A DNA stretch of 64,000 bases from contig NZ_CXWE01000001.1 of assembly GCF_001404515.1 (NCBI RefSeq), forward strand, positions 1,116,001 through 1,180,000. The letters are read 5' to 3'. The notes beneath the pieces are model-generated. The model did not search any database, was not told where the DNA came from, and saw nothing but the letters and a program-made list of their open reading frames with translations. Below are positions 52,566 through 60,774 of this stretch, piece after piece; the first letter of the stretch is position 1, and the number at the start of each line of letters is the position of its first letter. The stretch comes from Roseibium album. GTDB lineage: Bacteria > Pseudomonadota > Alphaproteobacteria > Rhizobiales > Stappiaceae. Made by a program: the position numbers and the translations under genes.

Positions 52566-53276
52566 ATGCAATCCACGTCGCAGTCCTCAAATGCACTGCC
52601 GCTTTATCTGCAGATCAGTGAGCTTTTGATCAGGGATATTGCGGCGGGACGCCTGATTGACGGCGAGCGGCTTCCGCCTGAGCGCGACATGGCTGACGAG
52701 TTGGGTATCTCGATCGGAACACTGCGCAAGGCGCTTGCCGATCTTACGGAAAAGGGCTTACTCGAGCGCATTCAGGGTTCGGGAAACTACATACGTCAAG
52801 GCGGCACGCAGGAGAGCATCTATGCGATGTTCCGGCTGGAATTGCTTTCCGGCGGCGGGTTGCCCCGGGCCGACATCCTGAACGCTGTGCGTACGCGCAA
52901 GCCGGAAGACCTGCCGGCTTTCGGCACCAGCGGGGAAGGCACCCGGATCCGCCGGCTCAGGTATCTGAACGAGACCATAATCGCGGTCGAGGAAATCTGG
53001 CTTGACGGAGATGCCGGATTTGTAAAACGGGACCTGCTTTCGGACTCGCTCTACAGGTTCTATCAAAAGCATCTCGGCTTTTGGATCGTGCGTGCGGAAG
53101 ACCGCGTTACGATCGGCAAGGTGCCTGACTGGGCGCCGGAAGAATTCACCCTGGAACCCGGCACGCTCACGGGTTTCATCGAAAGGTTCAGTTGGGCGGA
53201 CCGCCCCGAATCCGTCGAATATTCACGCACCTGGTTCGACACGGGCAGGGCACATTACGTACAGCGGTTGAAATAG
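52566..53276 (+). CDS. GntR-family regulator (HutC/UTRA type)
   Basis: The 236-residue regulator has an N-terminal GntR winged helix (LPLYLQISELLIRDIAAGRLIDGERLPPERDMADELGISIGTLRKALADLTEKGLLERIQGSGNYI, residues 12-77) and a C-terminal UTRA effector domain (LRYLNETIIAVEEIWLD...RVTIGKVPDWAPEEFTLEPGTLTGFIERFSWAD...YSRTWFDTGRAHYV). UTRA domains bind small acidic ligands, often sugars or amino acid derivatives. It is divergent from the monooxygenase/TRAP operon and 36 bases upstream of the Gfo/Idh/MocA gene, so it is the likely regulator of both. No clear ribosome site precedes the ATG. Confidence 0.92.
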   Translation: MQSTSQSSNALPLYLQISELLIRDIAAGRLIDGERLPPERDMADELGISIGTLRKALADLTEKGLLERIQGSGNYIRQGGTQESIYAMFRLELLSGGGLPRADILNAVRTRKPEDLPAFGTSGEGTRIRRLRYLNETIIAVEEIWLDGDAGFVKRDLLSDSLYRFYQKHLGFWIVRAEDRVTIGKVPDWAPEEFTLEPGTLTGFIERFSWADRPESVEYSRTWFDTGRAHYVQRLK

Positions 53277-53312
53277 GCTGGTCGCAGAAACCGGCCGCAA
53301 AAGGAGACATAA

Positions 53313-54437
53313 ATGCCTGCGAAGGTAAGATACGGTGTGATCGGATGTGGAATGATGGGGCAGGAGCATCTGCGCAATATCGCTCTGCTGCCAGACACCG
53401 AAGTCACGGTCATTTTCGAACCGGACACGCATATGGCTGAAGCGGCAGCGGAAATCGCACCGGCTGCAAATTTCGTGGGTTCGGTCTCCGAATTGCTGGA
53501 CGTTGATGAGTTGGACTGCATCCTTATTGCCAGCCCGAACCATTGCCATGTTCCGCAAATGCAGGAAATCCGTCAGAAAAGGCCTTTGCCCTTGCTCGTG
53601 GAAAAGCCGCTCTTTACCGATCCCAGGGAGCAGGCCGAACTGGAGACATTCAAGGCAACATATCCGGCACCGATATGGGTGGCGATGGAGTATCGCTATA
53701 TGCCCGCGATTGCGGCTCTGATCGCAAGGACCGGGGAAGTCACGGGCGGCATCAAGATGCTGACCATCCGCGAGCACAGGTTCCCGTTTCTGGACAAGGT
53801 GGGCGCCTGGAACAGGTTCAACCGGTATTCAGGCGGCACTTTTGTTGAAAAATGCTGCCATTTCTTCGATCTGATGCGTCTGATCATGAAGTCGGAACCT
53901 GTCCGCGTGATGGCGTCAGCGGGTCAGGATGCCAATCACAAGGACGAAGTTTATGACGGCGAGCGGCCGGACATACTCGACAATGGTTTCGTGATTGTCG
54001 ATTTCGAGAACGGATCCCGTGCGCTGCTGGATCTTTGCATGTTCGCGGAAGGTGCCAAATATCAGGAAGAGGTTGTCGCAGTCGGTCCGGAAGGCAAGAT
54101 CGAGGCCTTTGTGCCCGGACCTGGCCGGTTCTGGCCCGAGGACCTTGGAGATCCTCCAGTCGCACAGCTGGTCGTGTCGCCCCGTAGTCCGAAAGGTCCG
54201 CGCAGTCTGGATATTCCGGTCGATCCGGCACTTCTGGACGCCGGTGATCACAACGGCTCGACCTACTATCAGCATGAGCGCTTCCTGGCACTGGTGCGCG
54301 GCGAAATTGAAACGCCCGAAGTCAGTCTGGAAGATGGCAGACGCGCTGTTGAAATGGGGCTCGCGGCCCAACAATCCGCGCGTTCTGGGCAGGCCGTGAT
54401 CTTGTCCTCTCCCGGTCTTTCCTCGGTTGCCTGCTGA
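53313..54437 (+). CDS. Gfo/Idh/MocA-family protein, candidate NAD-dependent sulfoquinovosidase
   Basis: The 374-residue protein has a Rossmann motif (YGVIGCGMMGQEHL, Gly11/13/16), the active-site signature VEKPL (Glu97-Lys98), MEYRYMPA, and EKCCHFFDL with the catalytic-type histidine (His183). A basic segment, REHRFPFLDKVGAWNRFNRY (153-172), could hold an acidic group. A glycosidase family of this fold (GH188) removes sulfoquinovose from its glycosides using bound NAD and a transient C3 oxidation, and is known from sulfosugar clusters lacking a classical SQase. That is exactly the situation here. Ordinary sugar dehydrogenase activity remains the alternative. GGAG precedes the ATG, and a terminator follows the gene. 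Confidence 0.85.
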   Translation: MPAKVRYGVIGCGMMGQEHLRNIALLPDTEVTVIFEPDTHMAEAAAEIAPAANFVGSVSELLDVDELDCILIASPNHCHVPQMQEIRQKRPLPLLVEKPLFTDPREQAELETFKATYPAPIWVAMEYRYMPAIAALIARTGEVTGGIKMLTIREHRFPFLDKVGAWNRFNRYSGGTFVEKCCHFFDLMRLIMKSEPVRVMASAGQDANHKDEVYDGERPDILDNGFVIVDFENGSRALLDLCMFAEGAKYQEEVVAVGPEGKIEAFVPGPGRFWPEDLGDPPVAQLVVSPRSPKGPRSLDIPVDPALLDAGDHNGSTYYQHERFLALVRGEIETPEVSLEDGRRAVEMGLAAQQSARSGQAVILSSPGLSSVAC

Positions 54438-54502
54438 TCCGGCGTTTTTAGCAGAAAGACGATTGCCGACTTCTCGGGAGACCAAATCCTTGCAATCCTG
54501 TT

Positions 54503-54534
54503 GCCGGTGCGGCTGATGCCGCCCCGGCCTTTTT
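54503..54534 (+). terminator. Terminator after the Gfo/Idh/MocA gene
   Basis: A hairpin, GCCGGTGCGGC (54503-54513) and GCCGCCCCGGC (54518-54528), has a TGAT loop, one internal mismatch and a following CTTTTT. Confidence 0.75.
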
Positions 54535-54535
54535 C

Positions 54536-54967
54536 CTACCAGCGATCCACCGGTCGGACGATCTGAGGTGCATTGGTGCTGAAGCCGTCGCGTCCCCGGC
54601 GCAAATTGTATTTTTTTATCGCGACCTGGTAATTCCGACCGCTGTGCGACTTTCGGCATTGCTTCGTCCTCAGCGCAATGTTGTTGGGCACGCCGCTGTG
54701 GTCTTGCACGAGCACGCAGAAGACGTCGTAGCGTCCGTTTATTGCGATGTTTCGCCGGGCTCCCTGGGCAACAACTACCTGACGATGGCGGCTGAAATTC
54801 GAATCGAAAAGCAGGAAATTACAGTATTTCGAGCTACCGTTCGGCGTGCGCGTGCTTTCGCAGTGAAAAACTTCCGCCGACGCGGAAGACGGTACAAAGA
54901 GGGCTGCAAACAGGGCAAAACCCGCACCGCTCAAGCAAACTCTCATCGCGCGACTAAGTGGAAACAT
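54536..54967 (-). CDS. Secreted protein of unknown function
   Basis: The 143-residue protein starts at ATG 54967 (MFPLSRAMRVCLSGAGFALFAALF) with GGAGG eight bases upstream. The signal peptide is cleaved near SASA-EV. The mature part (EVFHCESTRTPNGSSKYCNF...YDVFCVLVQDHSG...LRTKQCRKSHSG) has about four cysteines, possibly two disulfides, and many basic residues. I do not recognise a family. It is divergent from the SH3-domain surface protein gene, and both products are exported. Confidence 0.75.
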   Translation of the reverse strand: MFPLSRAMRVCLSGAGFALFAALFVPSSASAEVFHCESTRTPNGSSKYCNFLLFDSNFSRHRQVVVAQGARRNIAINGRYDVFCVLVQDHSGVPNNIALRTKQCRKSHSGRNYQVAIKKYNLRRGRDGFSTNAPQIVRPVDRW

Positions 54968-55188
54968 TGTCAAAACCTCCGGGCCTTACAGCTCTACAAA
55001 ATCTGTGTCATGGTGCTGTGAGGACAGAACTAACGCGGCGTCGTTTTCTATGCCTGTGACGCTGGGCACACTGAAAATGTGCGGCGCAAGTTCGTGCTCC
55101 GGTTGTTGGGTTGCAAAATCTGGCCATGTGGTCAAAGGGCGCAGCCGGTGTTGTAAACATATGCATTTTCCGCCTTTGGGAGGGCCTG

Positions 55189-57870
55189 ATGCGCAAGACT
55201 ATTTCCGTGATTTTGTCTTCAGCATTGATCATTCAAACCGTATTCGTGAACGGCGCGTTCGCCGCACCAGCGGTGACGACGGCAAATGTGAATTTCCGGC
55301 AGGGACCTGGAACCGGCTTTGGGTCGCTCGGGACCGTGCCGAACGGATCCCAGGTTGAACTGGAGAACTGCGACGACACCGGTGCCTGGTGCTCCGTGAG
55401 TATCAATGGTCAAAACGGTTTTATCAGCGGTCAGTATCTTCAACTGTCTGAAGCGGAGCAGACGACGGGATGGCCGCGGTCTTTTGAAACCGACGGCGGT
55501 GCGACCCTGATCCTCTACCAGCCGCAATTTACCGAGTGGGACAATTTCAAGACGCTCAAGGCGCTGATTGCCGCCGAATATGTCAAGGACAAGGAAGCTC
55601 AGCCGGTATTTGGTGTGATCGGTGTCAGCGGGAGTACGCTCGCCGATCCGGCACAGGGTGAAGTCGAGGTCAGCGACATACAGGTCACGCAGCTGGATTT
55701 CTCTTCACTCGACAGGACCTCCCTGACGGATCTGACGCTTCAGGTCGGAAAGATCATGCCGACGGGAACGATTACCGTGAAAGAGGACAGGATCACGGCC
55801 GGTCTGGCGGAATACAAGCGCATGGAAGACGTGAAGGGATTGAATGCGGAAGCACCGCCCATATTCATATCGACCGAGCCTGCTATCCTGGTTCAGACCG
55901 AGGGTGCGCCCATCATGGCACCGGTCAAGGGTGATCAGGGGCTGAGTTTCGTCGTCAATACCAACTGGGACATACTCAAGATTGACGAAACCGAGGAATT
56001 TTACCTGCGAGACGAGAAGTCCTGGCTGAAGACCAAGGATGTTTCCGCCGGCTGGGAAATCGTGTCCGAATTACCGGACCTGATCACGAAACTTCCCGAT
56101 GACGACAACTGGTCGGAAACCCGTGCAGCCATTCCGCCGCAGGCGTTTGCAGACAACACGGCGCCGAAGGTGATCTATTCCGACAAACCGGCCGAGATGA
56201 TTGTTTTTGAAGGGGAGCCGAAACTGGAACCGGTAGAAGGTACCGATCTCGAATGGGCATCGAACACGGACAGCGACGTGTTTTTCCTGAAAACAACTTC
56301 GACCTGGTACATTCTGGTTTCGGGACGCTGGTTCAAATCGGCTTCACTGGACGGGCCCTGGGAATTCACGACACCTGACATGCCGTCCGATTTCCAGAAT
56401 ATTCCCGAAAATGCGCCCTACTACTCGGTTCGGTCTTCCATTCCGGGAACATCTGAAGCCTCGCAGGCGCGCTTAAAGGCGAGCATTCCGACGACGGCAC
56501 GCGTGGAAGTCGGTTCTGTCAGTGCAGATATTGCGTATGCAGGAGACCCGGAATTCCAGTCGATCGACGGCACATCCATGTCTTATGCGGTCAACACCAA
56601 TGACCAGGTCATCCAGGTCGGCGCCAAGTACTATGTTCTTCAGGACGGTGTCTGGTTCGTGGGCGACAGCCCGGAAGGACCCTTTGTTGTCGCGACCGCC
56701 GTTCCGGATGAGATCTACACCATCCCGCCGTCTTCACCGGTCTACAACGTGACGTATGTCCGGGTTTACGAGAGTGAACCGAATGCCGTCTGGTACGGCT
56801 ACACGATGGGATACCTGACCGGTTTCCTTGCCTGGGGCGTCTTTGTCTACGGCACGGGTTGGTATTACCGGCCGTGGTACCGCCCGGGTTACCGGCCGAT
56901 CTATTTCCGGCGCCCGGTTACCTACGGCATCGGGGCTTTCTACAACCCTGTTCGCGGCGTCTACGGCCGCTACGGATATGCCTACGGACCCCGGCGCGGC
57001 ATCGCGGGTGGCGGCATCTATAATCCCCGCACCGGCGGATACATCCGTGGAGCGGCTATCAGCGGTCCGCGCGGCAGCGCCGGCTTCATCACCGCCTATA
57101 ATCCCCGCACCGGCAACCGGATCGTCGCCGGTGGCGCGCGCGGTATCTATGGCTCCTGGGGGGGAGCGGTGGTGTCCGGACCACAATGGTCGCGCACGCG
57201 GGATATACAGGCAGGAGCCGCCAAGAGGTGGAAAGAAGACGGCAATCTCGGCCGCGTCGGCAGTCTCGACCGCAGGGGTGACGTATTTGCAGGGCGTGAC
57301 GGGTCGGTCTACCGGCGTGATGGCGAGAACTGGCAGAAGTTCGAAGGCGGGCGCTGGGGTGAAGTTGCTGCGCCGTCGAGGGAGAACATTCAAAACCGTC
57401 TGGGAGATGTTGGTGCCGGCGCGGCAATTGGAGCCGGCGCCGGAGCAGCGATTGCCAACCGTCCGGCAGGCGATCGCCTGCAGAACCGGCCGAATGCCGG
57501 GCAGGGCAATTTGCAGCGCCCGCAAAATCGCCCGGCAGGCCAGCGCCCCAATGTGAACCGTCCGGCGGGCGAACGTCCGACCAACTTGCCGGCTGCGCAA
57601 CGGCCGAATGCACAAAAACCGGCACAAAGGCCAGCTGCGCAGCGCCCGAATACGCAAAGACCGGCGACACGTCCAGCCAAGCAGACAAGACAGGCGCCGG
57701 CGCACCTGAACAGGGACCGGAAGGCCCGGACCTCCGGAAACCGGCAGGTCAACCGTCAGCGGAATGTCCAGCGAAACCGTCCACAGCAGGCCCGGCCACA
57801 ACAGGCACGGCCGAATCGTGGCGGCGGCGGCGGCGGGCAGCGCAGGGGTGGTGGTCACCGCAGGCGTTAA
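55189..57870 (+). CDS. Large exported SH3-domain protein with Arg/Pro-rich tail
   Basis: The 893-residue protein starts at ATG 55189 (GGGAGG upstream). A signal peptide (residues 1-25) is followed by a bacterial SH3 domain (28-86: VNFRQGPGTGFGSLGTVPNGSQVELENC). Three roughly 100-residue repeats come next, at about 222-322, 325-430 and 436-530, sharing the pattern P...(x)GxP...PVxGT...NT...W...GPW...IP. A hydrophobic/aromatic stretch (YGYTMGYLTGFLAWGVFVYGTGWYY, about 535-560) then leads into a Gly/Tyr/Arg-rich region and an RP(N/A)-rich basic tail from about 750. It probably sits in the envelope and contacts peptidoglycan or other polyanions; function is not established. Confidence 0.85.
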   Translation: MRKTISVILSSALIIQTVFVNGAFAAPAVTTANVNFRQGPGTGFGSLGTVPNGSQVELENCDDTGAWCSVSINGQNGFISGQYLQLSEAEQTTGWPRSFETDGGATLILYQPQFTEWDNFKTLKALIAAEYVKDKEAQPVFGVIGVSGSTLADPAQGEVEVSDIQVTQLDFSSLDRTSLTDLTLQVGKIMPTGTITVKEDRITAGLAEYKRMEDVKGLNAEAPPIFISTEPAILVQTEGAPIMAPVKGDQGLSFVVNTNWDILKIDETEEFYLRDEKSWLKTKDVSAGWEIVSELPDLITKLPDDDNWSETRAAIPPQAFADNTAPKVIYSDKPAEMIVFEGEPKLEPVEGTDLEWASNTDSDVFFLKTTSTWYILVSGRWFKSASLDGPWEFTTPDMPSDFQNIPENAPYYSVRSSIPGTSEASQARLKASIPTTARVEVGSVSADIAYAGDPEFQSIDGTSMSYAVNTNDQVIQVGAKYYVLQDGVWFVGDSPEGPFVVATAVPDEIYTIPPSSPVYNVTYVRVYESEPNAVWYGYTMGYLTGFLAWGVFVYGTGWYYRPWYRPGYRPIYFRRPVTYGIGAFYNPVRGVYGRYGYAYGPRRGIAGGGIYNPRTGGYIRGAAISGPRGSAGFITAYNPRTGNRIVAGGARGIYGSWGGAVVSGPQWSRTRDIQAGAAKRWKEDGNLGRVGSLDRRGDVFAGRDGSVYRRDGENWQKFEGGRWGEVAAPSRENIQNRLGDVGAGAAIGAGAGAAIANRPAGDRLQNRPNAGQGNLQRPQNRPAGQRPNVNRPAGERPTNLPAAQRPNAQKPAQRPAAQRPNTQRPATRPAKQTRQAPAHLNRDRKARTSGNRQVNRQRNVQRNRPQQARPQQARPNRGGGGGGQRRGGGHRRR

Positions 57871-57925
57871 GGTCGTGCGGTGTCAGGCAATGTGACAGAG
57901 GTGCCAACACCACTTCACCGCTTCG

Positions 57926-58387
57926 CTAAATCGGCAGATCGCGGGCGTCCGCGATCGCCTCCATGGTCATGTAGGAGGTGACTGTGTCCAGATCGACTTT
58001 TTCGATCAGCCGCTGATAAACGCGATCAAAGGCATTCATGTCCTCGGCCACGACTTTCAGCATGTAGTCGTAATCGCCAGCAATCCGGTAAAAATCTATT
58101 ACGTTGGGAATGGCCGAGACTTCCTTCCGGAATGTCGCGAGCCAGTCCTTGGAGTGATGTCTTGTTCGGATCATGACAAAGACGGTGAGGTTGAGACCAA
58201 GGCGTGCCGGGTCCAGCCTGATCGTGTGTCCCTCAATCAATCCACCTTCGTAAAGTGTCTTGAGCCGCCGCCAGCAGGCATTTTGGGAAAGGCCGACAGT
58301 TTCTGCCAATTCGCGTTGCGACAAACGTGCATCCCGTTGAAGCGCACGCAGCAGTGATCTGTCTATTTGATCGAGATTTTCTTTCAT
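57926..58387 (-). CDS. Lrp/AsnC-family regulator
   Basis: The 153-residue regulator has an N-terminal helix-turn-helix (LDQIDRSLLRALQRDARLSQRELAETVGLSQNACWRRLKTLYEGGLIEG, residues 4-52) and a C-terminal RAM/ligand domain (NVIDFYRIAGDYDYMLKVVAEDMNAFDRVYQRL). Such proteins sense amino acids. It is divergent from a PLP-enzyme gene 104 bases away; the gap carries a perfect 16-bp palindrome. It likely regulates that gene and the amidotransferase gene after it. Confidence 0.92.
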   Translation of the reverse strand: MKENLDQIDRSLLRALQRDARLSQRELAETVGLSQNACWRRLKTLYEGGLIEGHTIRLDPARLGLNLTVFVMIRTRHHSKDWLATFRKEVSAIPNVIDFYRIAGDYDYMLKVVAEDMNAFDRVYQRLIEKVDLDTVTSYMTMEAIADARDLPI

Positions 58388-58441
58388 TTTCGATCAAATG
58401 ACACAAAAACATGAAAAAATCAAAAGTATCAGGTGAAGAAT

Positions 58442-58457
58442 ACCAATCATGATTGGT
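58442..58457. promoter_or_regulatory. Perfect 16-bp palindrome in the Lrp/PLP divergent promoter
   Basis: ACCAATCATGATTGGT is a perfect palindrome. It lies about 35 bases before the PLP-enzyme start and 55 bases from the Lrp start, where an operator is expected. Confidence 0.65.
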
Positions 58458-58491
58458 CATATGATCTCCGGATAGGATCCTGGAGAGACAA

Positions 58492-59958
58492 ATGACACAA
58501 AAAACCGGAACGGCGATTGATCAATTCAACAGGTCACTTGATTGCCCTGACCTGTTAGAGCGCCTGAGGGCCGGTCTGATCGGGGAAGGGACAAACGTGT
58601 CCGGTCCCATGGGTGAACACGAGATGATCTACGCCGATTACGTGGCTTCGGGCAGGGCCCTGCGTCAGATCGAGGATTTTGTTCTGGAGAAAGTTCTTCC
58701 CGTCTATGCCAACAGCCATACCGAGGCCTCCTATTGCGGCAGTGCCATGACGCGGATGCGCGAAGCGGCGAGATCGGAGATCGCCCGTATCTGCGGCGCG
58801 GACGGAACATATGCCACGGTGTTTTGTGGTTCTGGTGCCACGGCAGGATTGAACCGGCTTGTTCATCTCCTTGGTGTCGATGCGGCGGCACGGCAGGGGA
58901 AAAATCCCCTCGTCGTCCTTGGACCCTACGAGCATCATTCCGACATTCTGCCCTGGCGTGAAAGTGGCGCGGAAGTGATCGAGATAGGGGAGGCTGACAC
59001 CGGTGGCCCGGACCTGGACGAACTGGAAATCGTCTTGCAAGCAGCGGGGGCGGAGAGGCTCACCGTCGGTGCGTTCTCGATGATGTCCAATGTGACGGGC
59101 ATCGTGACCGACGATATAGCTGTGACGCGTCTCCTCAGGAAACATGGGGCCTTGAGCGTCTGGGACTGCGCCGGTTCCGGACCCTACCTTCCGATCGACA
59201 TGCACGCTGGTTCGGATGCCCAAAAGGATGCAGTTGTCGTATCGCCTCACAAGTTCATCGGTGGACCTGCCGCATCCGGTGTCATGATTGTGCGCAAGTC
59301 TGCCGTGAGAATGGATGCTCCGGTTTTTCCAGGTGGCGGAACGGTTCGATTTGTCTCGCCCTGGGGGCACGACTACACACCGGATATCGCGGCGCGCGAA
59401 GAGGCGGGAACACCGAACGTGATCGGTGACATACGTGCAGCGCTCGCATTTCTGGTGAAGGAAGCCATAGGTCAGAACGTCATGGACGCGCGCAACGCCG
59501 CATGGCGCGAAAAAGCGCTGTCCAAGTGGCAGGAAAACCCTGCAATCGAGATCATGGGCAACCAGGGTGCCCGCCATATCCTGCCGGTTTTCTCCTTCAG
59601 GATGCGGGACCTTGAACGGGGCGGATACATTCACCAGCAGCTCGTGACACGCATGCTGTCGGACGCCTACGGTATCCAGGCGCGCGGCGGCTGCGCCTGC
59701 GCAGGACCTTACGCACACCGTCTGCTCGGTATTGAGCGCTCTGAGTCCGAAATTCTCCGGCAGGGGATCCTGTCCGGCGAGGAACTGAAGAAGCCCGGAT
59801 GGACCCGGCTGAATTTTTCGGTTCTGCTCACCAGCGAAAAGGCGGATAAGATCATAACTGCGGTAGATCATCTGGCGCGTGCGCCATATCCGATCGCAGA
59901 CCGTTATACTTGTGACGAAACCACCGCGCGGTTCAATGCCGCTCGCGATGCCGCATAA
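58492..59958 (+). CDS. Class-V aminotransferase-fold PLP enzyme
   Basis: The 488-residue enzyme is related to cysteine desulfurases and C-S lyases. The PLP lysine is in VVVSPHKFIGGP. The opening IYADYVASGRALRQIEDFVLEKVLPVYANSHTEAS matches class-V enzymes. The loop ARGGCACAGPYAHRLLGI holds two cysteines at the position where SufS-like enzymes have their persulfide Cys. Candidate roles are amino-acid C-S lyase or desulfurase. It is followed 14 bases later by an EgtC-like amidotransferase gene and controlled by a divergent Lrp, which recalls the EgtC/EgtE pair of ergothioneine synthesis. GGAGAG precedes the ATG. Confidence 0.88.
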   Translation: MTQKTGTAIDQFNRSLDCPDLLERLRAGLIGEGTNVSGPMGEHEMIYADYVASGRALRQIEDFVLEKVLPVYANSHTEASYCGSAMTRMREAARSEIARICGADGTYATVFCGSGATAGLNRLVHLLGVDAAARQGKNPLVVLGPYEHHSDILPWRESGAEVIEIGEADTGGPDLDELEIVLQAAGAERLTVGAFSMMSNVTGIVTDDIAVTRLLRKHGALSVWDCAGSGPYLPIDMHAGSDAQKDAVVVSPHKFIGGPAASGVMIVRKSAVRMDAPVFPGGGTVRFVSPWGHDYTPDIAAREEAGTPNVIGDIRAALAFLVKEAIGQNVMDARNAAWREKALSKWQENPAIEIMGNQGARHILPVFSFRMRDLERGGYIHQQLVTRMLSDAYGIQARGGCACAGPYAHRLLGIERSESEILRQGILSGEELKKPGWTRLNFSVLLTSEKADKIITAVDHLARAPYPIADRYTCDETTARFNAARDAA

Positions 59959-59972
59959 CGAAAGTAGCTGAT

Positions 59973-60761
59973 ATGTGCCGCTGGGCAGCCTGGAGCGGAG
60001 CTCCGAGATATCTGGAAGAAGTCATCTGCGATCCGGAGCATTCCCTGATCGATCAGAGTCGCAATGCCTTGTCCTGCAAAACGGCAGTCAATGCCGATGG
60101 CTTCGGCGTCGCATGGTACGGAGATCGGGAGACACCATGCCTTTACAAGGACGTGCGGCCGGCCTGGTCGGACCCCAACCTCCTGCAGATCGCGCGGCAT
60201 ATCCGCTCAAGACATTTTCTGGCGCATGTGCGTGCCTCGACCGGGACGGCGACGACACGCGACAACTGTCATCCGTTTACACATGAGCGCTGGACGTTCA
60301 TGCACAACGGTCAGGTCGGTGGATATGAAAAGGTTCGCCGCCGGCTGGACAATATGATCCCGGACGACCTTTACGGGCATCGCATGGGTGGCACGGACAG
60401 CGAATGCCTGTTTCTGGTCGCGCTGGCTTATGGTCTTAATTTGCATCCGCGGGCCGCCATGGCCAGGGCTGTTCGCGAGGCGGAAGCCCTGTCACGGTAT
60501 TCGGGCGTTGCGCCTCACATGCGATTTGCATCGGCCTGGTCTGACGGAACAACGCTCTATGCAGCGCGCTACGCGTCGGACAAGTTTGCACCGACGCTCT
60601 ATTACCGGCAATTTGAAGACGGCATCATGGTCGTTTCAGAGCCCCTGGACGAAGCGAGAAATTGCTGGGTTGAAGTCCCGCAGGGCCACATGATCAAGGT
60701 AAGTGACGGCGCAGTGGAAGTGGTAGCCTTCCTCAGCGAGGAAGAACTCGCACACGCGTGA
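59973..60761 (+). CDS. EgtC-like class II glutamine amidotransferase
   Basis: The 262-residue Ntn-hydrolase starts MCRWAAWSG, so Cys2 is the N-terminal nucleophile. Family segments include NADGFGVAWYG, FLAHVRASTGTATTRDNCHPF and WTFMHNGQVGGYEKVRR. In mycobacteria EgtC hydrolyses the gamma-glutamyl amide of the ergothioneine intermediate; other members are general gamma-glutamyl hydrolases such as YafJ. It forms an operon with the upstream PLP-enzyme gene. Whether it works with the EgtBD proteins encoded 20 kb away is unproven. Confidence 0.88.
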   Translation: MCRWAAWSGAPRYLEEVICDPEHSLIDQSRNALSCKTAVNADGFGVAWYGDRETPCLYKDVRPAWSDPNLLQIARHIRSRHFLAHVRASTGTATTRDNCHPFTHERWTFMHNGQVGGYEKVRRRLDNMIPDDLYGHRMGGTDSECLFLVALAYGLNLHPRAAMARAVREAEALSRYSGVAPHMRFASAWSDGTTLYAARYASDKFAPTLYYRQFEDGIMVVSEPLDEARNCWVEVPQGHMIKVSDGAVEVVAFLSEEELAHA

Positions 60762-60774
60762 GCTCAATTGGCGT

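Noticed and set aside
56734..57858. A 374-codon minus-strand open frame
   Set aside because: Antisense to the Gly/Arg/Pro-rich part of the SH3 protein; the codon bias of that repeat region removes stops on the other strand.
58555..59871. A 438-codon minus-strand open frame
   Set aside because: Antisense shadow of the PLP enzyme, rich in Arg, His and Cys, without motifs or ribosome site.
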